Assembly: GCF_001021165.1 (NCBI RefSeq)
Contig: NZ_AZAY01000004.1
Coordinates: 1 to 39,625, forward strand
DNA length: 39,625 bases
Direction of reading: 5' to 3'
From: Marinitoga sp. 1197
GTDB taxonomy: Bacteria; Thermotogota; Thermotogae; Petrotogales; Petrotogaceae
In this document: piece after piece, positions 1 to 8,648 of the stretch
How the letters are laid out: every line of letters starts with the position of its first letter
Numbering within the stretch: the first letter of the stretch is position 1
The notes under the pieces: model-generated
Seen by the model: the letters and a program-made list of their open reading frames with translations, nothing else
Databases searched by the model: none
Told to the model about the DNA's origin: nothing
Program-made: the position numbers and the translations under genes

Positions 1-19
1 ATTCTGTCCCTGGCCACCA
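1..19 (+). tRNA. 3' end of a tRNA cut by the window edge
   Basis: The first 19 bases fit a tRNA from position 58 onward: the last three T-loop bases, the T-stem 3' strand CTGTC (4-8), the acceptor 3' strand CCTGGCC (9-15), discriminator A (16) and an encoded CCA (17-19). The 5' acceptor strand would be GGCCAGG. The anticodon lies outside the window, so the amino acid cannot be named. A strong terminator follows directly. Confidence 0.85.
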
Positions 20-23
20 CGAA

Positions 24-54
24 AATCCCCGATTTTTCGGGGATTTTTTATTTT
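24..54 (+). terminator. Intrinsic terminator of the partial tRNA
   Basis: AATCCCCGA (24-32) pairs perfectly with TCGGGGATT (37-45) across a four-T loop and is followed by a T-rich tail. It sits five bases after the tRNA CCA end. Confidence 0.9.
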
Positions 55-173
55 ACCATTTACATTTATTTATTCCGATTACTCGCTGTAAGTGAGCGAT
101 AGCGTGTAAGGACAATCTTCGAGTTTTTGCTTACTTAACTTTTTGGATATACTATTCAATAATATTATTAAAA

Positions 174-203
174 TAAAAAAAGCAGCTAACAGCTGCTTTT
201 TTT
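174..203 (-). terminator. Terminator of the thrS operon (bidirectional shape)
   Basis: AGCAGCT (181-187) pairs with AGCTGCT (191-197) around AAC, flanked by seven A and six T residues, so it works on either strand. It lies 70 bases beyond the thrS stop on the minus strand and most likely ends that operon. Bases 60-173 between the two terminators hold nothing I recognise. Confidence 0.8.
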
Positions 204-273
204 GAATATAAATAAATTAAAAAATTTTGTATACCGTTGTAGTATTTTTCTTATTTTCAAAAAAATCTCAATT

Positions 274-2196
274 TTAATAACTCAATTTTAAACTTCTATT
301 TTTAATTTCTTCTTTTACTGTTTTAATAAATTCTTCAAGTTCTATATCTTCAGCTGTATTACCCTCTCTTGTCCTAATATTATATTTTTTAGTTTCTATT
401 TCTTTTTCACCAATAACTATCATATATGGTATTTTCAACATTTGAGCATTTCTTATCTTATAACCAACTGTAGAATTTGAATCATCTAATTTAATTCTCA
501 AACCCTCTGAATCTAATCTTTCATATAATTCTTTTGCGGCATCAATATATTTATCGGAAACAGGAATAATAGCAATTTGTTCAGGAGATAACCATGTTGG
601 AAATGCTCCAGCAAAATTTTCAATCAATATACCAAAAAATCTTTCAATGGATCCATATATTGCTCTATGTATCATAACTGGTCTTTGTAATTCATTATTA
701 TTATCTACATAATGTATATCAAATCTTTCAGGCATCTGGAAGTCTAACTGAATTGTTGCACATTGCCATTTTCTTCCAAGAGAGTCTTTTATATGAAAAT
801 CTATTTTCGGACCATAAAAAGCTCCATCTCCTTCATTTATTTTATAATTAATATTTGATTTTTTCAGAGCTTTTCTCAATGCTTCTGTAGCAATTTCCCA
901 TGTTTTTTCATCACCCATGTGATCTTCCGGCATTGTGCTCAAATCAGCTTCGTATTCAAATCCAAATGCACTATATAATTCATGAGTAAACTCAATTACC
1001 TTAATAATTTCATCTTCAATTTGTTCTTTTGTACAGTATATATGAGCATCATCTTGAGTAAATGATCTAACCCTGAATAGTCCATGTACCACACCACTTC
1101 TTTCATATCTATGAACTTTACCAAATTCCGACATTCTTATTGGTAAATCTCTATAACTATATACTTTTGATTTATATATCAATATATGTCCAGGACAATT
1201 CATAGGTTTTACTGCATATTGAACATCATCCTTTTCTGTAAAATACATATTTTCTTTATAATGATCCCAATGACCTGATTGATGCCATAATTTTATATTC
1301 ATAATTAGCGGAGTAATAACTTCATCATAACCATATTTTTTATGCAATTCTCTTGAAAATTCCAATAATTCATTTATTACTTTTGCACCTCTTGGCAAAA
1401 AGAAAGGCATAGCAGGTGCTAATTCGTTTTCAAACATAAACAAATCCAGTTTAGGACCTATTTTTCTATGATCTCTTTTTTTAGCTTCTTCCAACATCTT
1501 TAAATATTCATCTAATTGAGCCTTTTTAGCAAAAGCTGTTGCATAAATTCTTTGAAGCATTTTGTTTTTTTCATTTCCTCTCCAATACGCTCCTGAAACG
1601 GATAATAATTTAAAATGTTTAATTTTTCCTGTTGAAGGTAAATGAGGACCTCTACACAAATCAATAAATTCTCCCTGCTTATAATAACTCACTATTTCAT
1701 CTTCAATATCTTCTAAAAGTTCTAATTTATACGGTTGATCTTTAAATAGTTCTTTAGCTTCTTCTTTAGTAATATCAAATCTTTCTATAGGCAAATCCTC
1801 TTTTATTATCTTCTTCATCTCAGCTTCAATTTTCGGCAAATCATCCTCTGAAATTTTTTCTTCTAAATCAAAATCATAGTAAAATCCATTTTCAATCACA
1901 GGCCCAATAGCTAGTTTTACATCATTTCCATATAATCTCATTACAGCTTGAGCCATAATATGAGCTAAAGTATGTCTAAATATAACAGGAGCTTCTGAGT
2001 CTTTATCTGTGATAATTTTTACTGTAGAATCCTTTTCAATTGGTCTTTTTAAATCGTATAATTCACCATTAACAAGTGCCCCTAAAGACTTTCTATACAG
2101 CCCTTCCGATATATCTCTAGCAATATCTGCAGCAGAAACTCCTTTTTTATATTCTTTTTCTGAACCATCAGGTAAAATAATCTTAATCATATCCAT
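274..2196 (-). CDS. thrS: Threonyl-tRNA synthetase
   Basis: Class II synthetase that charges tRNA-Thr with threonine in the cytoplasm. The 640 residues match the usual bacterial length. Order: TGS domain (about 1-63), editing domain with HTLAH (75-79) and DLCRGPH (179-185), then the catalytic core. In the core, C334 in MNCPGH, H385 and H510 are the expected zinc ligands; motif 2 is around 374-388 and motif 3 around 505-530. The C-terminal anticodon-binding domain follows. The ATG at 2196 has AAGGGGTGAT six bases upstream; a second Met at codon 3 is less well placed. It is the last gene of a minus-strand run prfA, RidA fusion, thrS (19-base gap to its neighbour). Confidence 0.97.
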   Translation of the reverse strand: MDMIKIILPDGSEKEYKKGVSAADIARDISEGLYRKSLGALVNGELYDLKRPIEKDSTVKIITDKDSEAPVIFRHTLAHIMAQAVMRLYGNDVKLAIGPVIENGFYYDFDLEEKISEDDLPKIEAEMKKIIKEDLPIERFDITKEEAKELFKDQPYKLELLEDIEDEIVSYYKQGEFIDLCRGPHLPSTGKIKHFKLLSVSGAYWRGNEKNKMLQRIYATAFAKKAQLDEYLKMLEEAKKRDHRKIGPKLDLFMFENELAPAMPFFLPRGAKVINELLEFSRELHKKYGYDEVITPLIMNIKLWHQSGHWDHYKENMYFTEKDDVQYAVKPMNCPGHILIYKSKVYSYRDLPIRMSEFGKVHRYERSGVVHGLFRVRSFTQDDAHIYCTKEQIEDEIIKVIEFTHELYSAFGFEYEADLSTMPEDHMGDEKTWEIATEALRKALKKSNINYKINEGDGAFYGPKIDFHIKDSLGRKWQCATIQLDFQMPERFDIHYVDNNNELQRPVMIHRAIYGSIERFFGILIENFAGAFPTWLSPEQIAIIPVSDKYIDAAKELYERLDSEGLRIKLDDSNSTVGYKIRNAQMLKIPYMIVIGEKEIETKKYNIRTREGNTAEDIELEEFIKTVKEEIKNRSLKLSY

Positions 2197-2215
2197 TTAT
2201 ATCACCCCTTTAAAA

Positions 2216-3013
2216 TTATTTTTTTGCAATACAGGAAATCTCAACATCTACATTTTTAGGAAGTTTTGAAACCTCTACAACAAATCTTGCTGGATATGGT
2301 TTTTTAAAATACGTTTCATAAACAATATTAAATTCCTTAAATTTAGAAATATCTGTTACAAAAACGCTAACCTGAACAACATCCTTAAATGTAAACCCAG
2401 CTGTATTTAAAATCTTTTTAAGATTTTCCATTACAAGTTTGACCTGCTCAACAAAAGATTCTGGTATTTCATTTGTTTCATAATTAACAGGTATTTGTCC
2501 TGAAATATACAATTCATTATCTTTTAATAGCGCTGGAGAATATGGACCAACAGCCGAAATTGTATCAGGTGTAATACTTTTCTTATTATTAAATAATTTT
2601 ATATGAAGTTGAGTATCAAACAAATCAAAGTAATTTAAATTTAAAAATTTTATGAGTTTTAATAAATTATCTTTATCTTCAAAATATTTGAAATAATTAT
2701 TTAAAATAAAAGATAACATCAAATTGTAAGAGATATAATATATTATAAATGAAAATACATTAGACTTCATCAAAGATACAGAAATTAAAAAAGCGGTTGC
2801 TACTATAACAATGCTAAAATAGTGTGTAAAAATTTTTAATCCATCTTTTTCTTTTGAAAATAAATATGTCCCAAGCAATTGAGTCAATGTAGTAATTGTA
2901 AAAAAGAAAAGAAAAAAACCATTTACTTTTGAATTGGTGATTACAGAAGAAAAACCTGTTATAACTGTCAGAATCCAGGATAGTTTATAAAAAATATCAA
3001 GATATAATTTCAT
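2216..3013 (-). CDS. Membrane protein with C-terminal RidA (YjgF/UK114) domain
   Basis: A 265-residue fusion. Residues 1-110 hold four hydrophobic segments (about 8-26, 33-52, 62-82, 87-107), then a charged linker to about 145. From SITPDTISAVGPYSPA (146-161) to the end it is a complete RidA domain. R243 (in PARF) and E258 (in VEIS) keep the 15-residue spacing of the catalytic Arg and Glu of Escherichia coli RidA. RidA proteins hydrolyse reactive enamine/imine intermediates and are normally free cytosolic trimers of about 125 residues. There is no Met at the domain boundary, so a separate RidA start is unlikely. The membrane part is not recognised. SD GGGGGG precedes the ATG; it lies 12 bases after prfA and 19 before thrS, so it should be co-transcribed with translation genes. 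Confidence 0.85.
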   Translation of the reverse strand: MKLYLDIFYKLSWILTVITGFSSVITNSKVNGFFLFFFTITTLTQLLGTYLFSKEKDGLKIFTHYFSIVIVATAFLISVSLMKSNVFSFIIYYISYNLMLSFILNNYFKYFEDKDNLLKLIKFLNLNYFDLFDTQLHIKLFNNKKSITPDTISAVGPYSPALLKDNELYISGQIPVNYETNEIPESFVEQVKLVMENLKKILNTAGFTFKDVVQVSVFVTDISKFKEFNIVYETYFKKPYPARFVVEVSKLPKNVDVEISCIAKK

Positions 3014-3025
3014 AAATTCCCCCCT

Positions 3026-4096
3026 TTATATTTCAAGATTTCCTAATTTTTCACTTAAATCCCATTCCATTAATTTATCTATTATTTCATCAAGATCTCC
3101 TTCCAATACGTAATTTAACCTGTAAGTAGTAAATCCAATTCTGTGATCAGTTATTCTATTTTGAGGAAAATTATATGTTCTTATTTTTTCGCTTCTTTCT
3201 CCAGTTCCTATTTGCGCTCTTCTTTGTGAAACCATTTTTTCTTGTTGTTTTCTAAACGCATCTTCATATAATTTAGCTCTTAAAATAGACATCGCAGCTT
3301 CTTTATTCTGATGTTGTGATCTTTCATTCTGGCACGTAACAACAATGCCTGTTGGAATATGAACTATTCTAACTGCAGATTCTGTTTTATTCACATGTTG
3401 TCCTCCTGCTCCTCCTGCTCTATAAGTGTCTATTCTTAAATCCTTATCATCAATTTTCACATCAACATCTGTAGCCTCCGGTAAAACTGCAACAGTTGCC
3501 GTTGAAGTATGTATTCTTCCTCCAGATTCTGTTACAGGAACTCTTTGAACTCGATGGACACCACTTTCATATTTTAATCTACCAAAAACCCCTTTTCCTT
3601 TAATCTTTATAACAGCATTTTTAGTTCCACCAATTCCTGTATCGCTTAATTCCATAATTTCATGTTTCCAACCTTTATTTTCTGCATATCTTAAATACAT
3701 TCTCATTAGATCTGATGCAAATAATGCTGCTTCTTCTCCACCTGTTCCTGCACGTATTTCCATAATAATATTTCTTTCATTGATTTCATTTCCTGGTATT
3801 AATAAACTCAATATTTCTAAATTATACGTTTTAATATTTTTTTCAGCTTCTTCCAGCATAGAAATATATTCTTCATCTTCTATTTCACCATCATGTTTTA
3901 ATATTTCCAACGTCTCTTTATCATCAATAGTTTCTTCTAATTTTCCAAATAATTCTTTTAAAGTTGATAATCTATTGTGTTCTTTTCCTAAATGCTGTAA
4001 TTGCTCTAAATTAGAAGTTATATTTGTATCAGCTAATTTTTTTTCAACATCACTTAATTTTTCAAGAACCTTTTTTTTAAATGATAGTATATCCAT
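3026..4096 (-). CDS. prfA: Peptide chain release factor 1
   Basis: Recognises UAA/UAG and triggers peptide release on the ribosome. The 356 residues match the family. The GGQ motif is in [11 protein letters not shown]; the codon-reading tripeptide is PVT in [10 protein letters not shown], the PxT form of RF1 rather than the SPF of RF2. The N-terminal third is coiled helix. ATG at 4096 with AGGGAGTG (4102-4109) upstream. First gene of the prfA, RidA fusion, thrS run, with an extended -10 promoter at 4124-4132. prmC, a frequent neighbour of prfA, is not present here. Confidence 0.97.
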   Translation of the reverse strand: MDILSFKKKVLEKLSDVEKKLADTNITSNLEQLQHLGKEHNRLSTLKELFGKLEETIDDKETLEILKHDGEIEDEEYISMLEEAEKNIKTYNLEILSLLIPGNEINERNIIMEIRAGTGGEEAALFASDLMRMYLRYAENKGWKHEIMELSDTGIGGTKNAVIKIKGKGVFGRLKYESGVHRVQRVPVTESGGRIHTSTATVAVLPEATDVDVKIDDKDLRIDTYRAGGAGGQHVNKTESAVRIVHIPTGIVVTCQNERSQHQNKEAAMSILRAKLYEDAFRKQQEKMVSQRRAQIGTGERSEKIRTYNFPQNRITDHRIGFTTYRLNYVLEGDLDEIIDKLMEWDLSEKLGNLEI

Positions 4097-4123
4097 ATAA
4101 ACACTCCCTATTCTTTTTTTGCT

Positions 4124-4132
4124 ATTATATCA
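4124..4132 (-). promoter_or_regulatory. Extended -10 promoter of prfA
   Basis: The minus strand reads TGATATAAT here, 28 bases before the prfA start, giving a leader of roughly 20 bases. No convincing -35 is seen. There is also no hairpin between the permease stop (4157) and prfA, so read-through from the permease is possible. Confidence 0.6.
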
Positions 4133-4156
4133 TATTTTCATTTTTTCTTCAAAAAA

Positions 4157-5698
4157 TTATTGTTTTTCTTTGTTTAAAAAAATGGATAGATTAAATGTTA
4201 TAAATATTATTATTATTGTAATAGAGGCTAGAGATTGACTTTCTAAATAATATCTGGCATTTGAAAGCATATAATTGACATTGGATAATAATGGAAAATA
4301 ATCTAAAGACTGCATGGTATATGAAATGGTAAATTCGCCAAACATAATAGCAAAAATTTGTAAAAAAACAGATAACAAAGTATTTTTTAAAAGAGGAAAT
4401 TCTATAAATAAAAAACTTTTCATTTTATTTGCTCCATCAATTTTTGCAGCTTCTATTATTGAGTAATCAAAAGATAAAATACGTTGTTGTAAAAATGTAT
4501 AAGCTAATGGTAAGGTTATTATTATATACCCAATTGACAAAAGAATGTAATATGGTAATGAAAAATTAATATTTAAACTTAAAAGACCCATGGCTAAAAA
4601 AGCTGAAGAAATCCCCAAAGATGAAATAATAAAAACATTTGAAACTATCATATCTTTATGTGTTTTTATATTCCTTAAAATAATATAAGTAAAAAATACA
4701 ACTATAATACTTACAATAAGAGAAAGAAAAAATGTATTATAAAAAGATTTTAAAATAGGATAATATGAATTTAAGCTTTCAGAAAACAAATTCATAAAGC
4801 CTTTTAATGTAAATTTATTGTTTATAAAATCATAAAAACCAGATATCATTCCTGTTAAAACAATAGAATATTCATAAATTAAATAAAATAAAGAAATAAT
4901 TAGAAAAATAATATTTGTTTTAAATCTATAATTCTCTTCAATTTCTAATTCATGAATTTTTGGAATAGATATGATATAATTTAATAAAAGCAAAATAAAA
5001 AATTGAATTATAGCATAAGTTAAAGCTTTTGAGAAGTCAAGAGAGCTTCTCAAAGTGGTAAAAATCGCCACTTCAAATGTTGAATATTTTATACCTCCAA
5101 GCGATAATACAATTGCAAAACTAACAAATGAATATGTAAATACAAGAAATGCCCCTTTTAAAATGGCCGGAAATATTAATGGAGAAATAATTTTTTTTAA
5201 TATAACTATTGTATTTGCACCATCAATAATGGCGTTCTCTATGTAATTTTTCGGAATAGATTTTAATGAATCTGAAATATATTTTACAAATATAGGAGAA
5301 TTATAAAATGAATGCGCCATTATAATAGCTGTTAATGAATATAAAACATTTATATGAAACATTTTATACAATATACCATTTGAACCATATAACAATGAAA
5401 ATGCTATTATGGTTGGAATTGCCGGAAAGAAAAAAGGGATAAAAAAAGAGTTTTCTAATAAATTGCTTAAATAATTTTTTTTATTTGCTACATAAATTGC
5501 TGGAAAAATAGAAATAATAAATGAAAATAATACGGATAAAGATGACTGTAATAATGTGAATTTAAGAATCCTGATGGTTCTATTTTTTACTAAAATGGAA
5601 AAAAAATTATTTAGATCAAAAAAGTTAATCAACAAAATTCCTATAGGAAATAACCATAAAAGTAAAAACAAAAAAATAAAAAAATATAATTTTTTCAT
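4157..5698 (-). CDS. ABC transporter permease with two fused inner-membrane domains (ThiP/FbpB-like)
   Basis: A 513-residue, very hydrophobic protein with about twelve membrane segments. It carries two copies of the permease fold, each with an EAA-type loop that contacts the ATPase: ENAIIDGAN (154-162) in the first half and IEAAKIDGAN (415-424) in the second. Such double permeases serve thiamine (ThiP), ferric iron (FbpB/AfuB) or related importers; sequence alone does not give the substrate. Neither an ATPase nor a binding protein adjoins it, and the ABC ATPase near 38833 is far away and degenerate. ATG at 5698 with AAGGAGGAAT. Its start is 24 bases from that of the divergent phosphatase gene. 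Confidence 0.85.
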   Translation of the reverse strand: MKKLYFFIFLFLLLWLFPIGILLINFFDLNNFFSILVKNRTIRILKFTLLQSSLSVLFSFIISIFPAIYVANKKNYLSNLLENSFFIPFFFPAIPTIIAFSLLYGSNGILYKMFHINVLYSLTAIIMAHSFYNSPIFVKYISDSLKSIPKNYIENAIIDGANTIVILKKIISPLIFPAILKGAFLVFTYSFVSFAIVLSLGGIKYSTFEVAIFTTLRSSLDFSKALTYAIIQFFILLLLNYIISIPKIHELEIEENYRFKTNIIFLIISLFYLIYEYSIVLTGMISGFYDFINNKFTLKGFMNLFSESLNSYYPILKSFYNTFFLSLIVSIIVVFFTYIILRNIKTHKDMIVSNVFIISSLGISSAFLAMGLLSLNINFSLPYYILLSIGYIIITLPLAYTFLQQRILSFDYSIIEAAKIDGANKMKSFLFIEFPLLKNTLLSVFLQIFAIMFGEFTISYTMQSLDYFPLLSNVNYMLSNARYYLESQSLASITIIIIFITFNLSIFLNKEKQ

Positions 5699-5722
5699 AT
5701 ATTCCTCCTTGGGGGTGAGATT

Positions 5723-6835
5723 TTGAAAAGGACAATTTTGTTTATTTATTTCCTAATATTATCACTTTATATATCAGCCAATTTTATATGGTATCCATAT
5801 TTAACAAATCAAGGCGACACGTATGCCACTATTAATTTTAAAACATTAGATAAAAATATTCAAGTAAAATTATATGAAAATAATGTTTTAATTCAAATAC
5901 ATAAAAACATACAAAACGGAATTGTTAATTTAAAAGTTAAAAATCTCAAGCCAAATACAAAATATGCATATGAAATTATAACAGATGATGACTATTATAA
6001 AGGAATATTTAAAACAAAAAACGAACAAACAAAATCATTAAAATTTGTAGTATACGGTGATACAAGATATTATTATAAATATCATAGAATGATTATAGAA
6101 AAGATTATAAAGGAAAAACCGGAATTTGTAATTAACGTTGGAGATATGGTAGAAAATGGAAATGAAATGAAATACTGGAATAATTTTTTTTATACAATAA
6201 GAGGCTTAAATACTTTTTATTATCCTGTTTTAGGTAATCATGAAAAAAATTCGAAGATTTATTACGAAGCATTTGACTTACCAGAAGGTGGAGGGGATTA
6301 TAATAAAAGATGGTATAGTTTTTCATATGGAAAATATCATTTTATTATCCTGGATTCAACTATACCAACAAAATCCCAAATTTTTAAAAGTCAAACAATA
6401 TGGCTTAAAAAAGATCTTGAAAAAAATAAAAATAAAATAATATCAGTAATCTATCATTATCCTTTCTGGAATAATTCTATATATATATGGAGAAAACAGG
6501 AAAAAAAGCTTGAAGATACATGGAGACCTATATTTGAAAAATATAATGTTAAGTTAATATTTAACGGTCATGTTCATGGATATGAAAGATTTGAAAAAAA
6601 TAATATAATCTATATAACAACTGGAGCTGGGGGAGCACCTTTTGATAAAGGAACAAAAGACAAATATGTTCCGTATACAAAAAAAGTAGTTTATGGTATT
6701 TTAGAGTACGTATTAGTAGAAACATCAGATAAAGATATTAAAATAACTGTAAAAGCAGTAGGAGAATCAAAAAATTTTAGTATGAAAGACATAAAACCGG
6801 TGAATAAAATAATTGATTATGTAGAATTAAAATAA
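5723..6835 (+). CDS. Secreted purple acid phosphatase-like metallophosphoesterase
   Basis: 370 residues. A signal peptide (1-19) is followed by a fibronectin-III-like N-terminal domain (about 22-100) ending in LKPNTKYAYEI, then a calcineurin-type phosphoesterase domain. All metal motifs are visible: YGDTR (D113), GDMVENG (D141), GNHE (172-174), HYPFW (H245) and GHVHGYER (H283, H285). This arrangement is that of purple acid phosphatases, dinuclear-metal enzymes that cleave phosphomonoesters outside the cytoplasm. Start is TTG at 5723, with GGGGGTGAG just upstream. No terminator follows; the tRNA-Ala promoter begins seven bases after the stop. The true substrate is unknown. Confidence 0.85.
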   Translation: MKRTILFIYFLILSLYISANFIWYPYLTNQGDTYATINFKTLDKNIQVKLYENNVLIQIHKNIQNGIVNLKVKNLKPNTKYAYEIITDDDYYKGIFKTKNEQTKSLKFVVYGDTRYYYKYHRMIIEKIIKEKPEFVINVGDMVENGNEMKYWNNFFYTIRGLNTFYYPVLGNHEKNSKIYYEAFDLPEGGGDYNKRWYSFSYGKYHFIILDSTIPTKSQIFKSQTIWLKKDLEKNKNKIISVIYHYPFWNNSIYIWRKQEKKLEDTWRPIFEKYNVKLIFNGHVHGYERFEKNNIIYITTGAGGAPFDKGTKDKYVPYTKKVVYGILEYVLVETSDKDIKITVKAVGESKNFSMKDIKPVNKIIDYVELK

Positions 6836-6841
6836 GATATA

Positions 6842-6870
6842 TTGACATTTAACAAAGTTTGTTATATAAT
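6842..6870 (+). promoter_or_regulatory. Consensus sigma-70 promoter of tRNA-Ala
   Basis: Perfect TTGACA (6842-6847) and TATAAT (6865-6870) separated by 17 bases. Transcription would start near 6877, five bases before the tRNA. Confidence 0.92.
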
Positions 6871-6881
6871 ATGTATGGTTT

Positions 6882-6957
6882 GGGGTCGTGGCGCAGCTGG
6901 GAGCGCGCTACCATGGCACGGTAGAGGTCGTGGGTTCAAGTCCCATCGACTCCACCA
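6882..6957 (+). tRNA. tRNA-Ala (anticodon GGC)
   Basis: A 76-base cloverleaf. Acceptor GGGGTCG pairs with CGACTCC and includes the G3:U70 wobble that marks alanine tRNAs. The anticodon stem CTACC/GGTAG encloses loop ATGGCAC, giving anticodon GGC, which reads GCC and GCU. The T arm contains GGTTCAAGTCC. Discriminator A and an encoded CCA (6955-6957) end the gene. Confidence 0.96.
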
Positions 6958-6959
6958 GT

Positions 6960-6990
6960 ATGGGGAATTAAAATTCCCCATTTTTTTATT
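6960..6990 (+). terminator. Terminator of tRNA-Ala
   Basis: ATGGGGAATT pairs with AATTCCCCAT over a short A loop, followed by a run of seven T from 6981. It begins three bases after the tRNA. Confidence 0.9.
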
Positions 6991-7002
6991 TTTAAATATT
7001 TA

Positions 7003-7011
7003 TGTTATAAT
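7003..7011 (+). promoter_or_regulatory. Extended -10 promoter of the HAD-murA operon
   Basis: TGTTATAAT lies just after the tRNA terminator T-tract. The SD (7017-7023) begins only six bases downstream, so the transcript leader would be very short, about 10-14 bases. No -35 is recognisable because the upstream bases are the terminator T-tract. Confidence 0.6.
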
Positions 7012-7028
7012 TTTACGGAGGGGTTAAA

Positions 7029-7850
7029 ATGAAAAAAAAAGTATTTGTATTTGATTTAGATGGTACTCTACTAAATGACGAAGAAAAAATTACTATACCT
7101 ACTATAGAAGCTATAAAGAATATACATGAAAAAGGTTATTTTATAATAATAGCAAGTGGCAGAATGTATAAATCCACAAAATTTATTATAAAAAAATATT
7201 TATCTTTTTTAAACAACATTCCTATAATCTCATACAACGGAGCATATGTTGTATCTCACACAGGTGAAATTGTTTTTGAATCCGATATAGAAGATAGTCT
7301 TGCAATAGAAATAATTAAAGAAATAAAAAAAGAAAATATACATGTACAAATATACTTAAATGATGAATTAATTTCAGATCAGGAAAATACAGAAATAAAA
7401 GGATATGCAAAACATTCTGGAGTCAATTATAAAATAGTAAATAATTTAGAAGAGTATATAAAAAAAACTCATGGTCCAACAAAAATACTGGCCATATCAA
7501 AAGTTGAAAAATTAGATAAACTACAAAAAATGATGGTTTCTAAATATAGTAAGAATTTAAATATAGTAAGGTCATTTAATATATACCTTGATTTTTTGAG
7601 CAAAAATTCATCTAAAGGAGCAGCATTAAAGAAACTTTCCAAAATTTATGATTTTGATATATCAAAAGCTTATATTTTTGGTGATAGCGAAAATGATATA
7701 TCTATGTTATCATTATCAAAAAACTCATATGCTATGGGTAATGCTTCTAATCATGTTAAAGATGCTGCAAATCATATTGCGCCATCAAATAATGAAGAAG
7801 GTGTTGCAATTGTTCTTAAAAAAATATTATCTGATACTCATAATAATTAG
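7029..7850 (+). CDS. Cof-type HAD-IIB sugar/nucleotide phosphatase
   Basis: 273 residues, typical for the Cof/YidA group of haloacid dehalogenase phosphatases, which dephosphorylate small sugar phosphates or cofactors in the cytoplasm. Motif I is FDLDGTLL (D9 nucleophile, D11 acid/base), motif II falls in the ASGRM segment, and motif IV is GDSENDISML (218-227). The substrate cannot be told from the sequence. SD GGAGGGG is six bases upstream of ATG 7029. First gene of a run with the GH3-like, GGDEF-like and murA genes; the next gene probably starts inside its 3' end. Confidence 0.9.
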   Translation: MKKKVFVFDLDGTLLNDEEKITIPTIEAIKNIHEKGYFIIIASGRMYKSTKFIIKKYLSFLNNIPIISYNGAYVVSHTGEIVFESDIEDSLAIEIIKEIKKENIHVQIYLNDELISDQENTEIKGYAKHSGVNYKIVNNLEEYIKKTHGPTKILAISKVEKLDKLQKMMVSKYSKNLNIVRSFNIYLDFLSKNSSKGAALKKLSKIYDFDISKAYIFGDSENDISMLSLSKNSYAMGNASNHVKDAANHIAPSNNEEGVAIVLKKILSDTHNN

Positions 7851-8628
7851 TATATACATAATCGCTTTTTCAACAAAAATCCCTGTATTTAAAAACGAAA
7901 GATTTATAGGATATATTAACACATCAATAAACGATTCAACAAATCCAGAAATAATTAATGGCTATTGGTTAAACTTAAAGGAAATAAATGAAGAACTTGA
8001 CTATTTTATACTCGGTTCATTAAACTCATATGATTTAATATATGAATTTAGCATTGAATTGGGAAGTTATCTTTTAGAAAAAGGCTATGATTTTATAATA
8101 TTTGGTAATTTAAAAATATTAAAAAAAGATTCTAAAAATTTTTTGAATTATATAGCAAGCTCTCCTTATATAACTTCTCAGGTACTATATATAATGTTAA
8201 GAGGGTTTGAAACTGCAGGAATTTTCCCAATCGTTTACTTAGACAAAGAAGTTAGCAAAGAGGTTAAAAACTCTCTTGAATTAAAATCTGGTAAAATAAA
8301 TTATTTATCAGATTTTAATGCTGATAAATATATGTTTTATGATAAAATAGAAAAAAAGGTATATTTAAATAGAGAAATTATGCCGAAATTAACTTGGAAA
8401 TTACCATCTAATAAAAACATGGAAAATACAATAAAAAAAATTTTTGAAAATTCAATAATTATAACAGGCTGGTTAGGAAATAATTATAAAACTTATTATA
8501 GAAAGTTACCAAAAAATAGCAAAGAAAAAAGCATAATTTATTTTTCAAAAAAAGTCGAAAAAAGAGTTAAAGATTTTCTAAATAAGAATATTGTTATATA
8601 CTCTGCAAAAAAGAATTGGGATTGGTAA
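7810..8628 (+). CDS. Secreted or anchored protein resembling a degenerate GH3 (NagZ-like) domain
   Basis: The frame is open from 7648, but the first part is a shadow of the HAD gene. I place the start at TTG 7810, seven bases after AGAAGGTG; this gives 272 residues beginning MFLKKYYLILIIISIYIIAF, a good signal or anchor peptide. TTG 7804 is an alternative. The body (GYINTS..., then ELGSYLLEKGYDFIIFGNL, SSPYITSQVLYIMLRGFETAGIFPIVY) follows the spacing of family 3 beta-N-acetylhexosaminidases around the strand preceding KHFPGHG. That substrate motif is absent (IVYLDKE instead), so catalysis is doubtful. The GH3 assignment is inference from pattern only. It overlaps the HAD stop by 41 bases and lies upstream of murA. 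Confidence 0.6.
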   Translation: MFLKKYYLILIIISIYIIAFSTKIPVFKNERFIGYINTSINDSTNPEIINGYWLNLKEINEELDYFILGSLNSYDLIYEFSIELGSYLLEKGYDFIIFGNLKILKKDSKNFLNYIASSPYITSQVLYIMLRGFETAGIFPIVYLDKEVSKEVKNSLELKSGKINYLSDFNADKYMFYDKIEKKVYLNREIMPKLTWKLPSNKNMENTIKKIFENSIIITGWLGNNYKTYYRKLPKNSKEKSIIYFSKKVEKRVKDFLNKNIVIYSAKKNWDW

Positions 8629-8648
8629 TTAAAAAGGGGGGAATTTTC

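Noticed and set aside
60-173. Possible small gene or RNA between the two terminators
   Set aside because: No SD-preceded ORF, no stable fold seen beyond short partial repeats.
4972-4980. TGATATAAT on the plus strand inside the permease gene
   Set aside because: It is antisense within a coding region with no plus-strand gene following for 740 bases; a chance match in AT-rich DNA is likely.
6842-7027. 61-codon ORF on the plus strand
   Set aside because: It covers the tRNA-Ala gene, its promoter and terminator; no SD.
7648-7809. Long N-terminal extension of the GH3-like protein
   Set aside because: It lies wholly inside the HAD gene in another frame, reads as low-complexity Leu/Ile, and better TTG starts with a signal peptide exist at 7804/7810.
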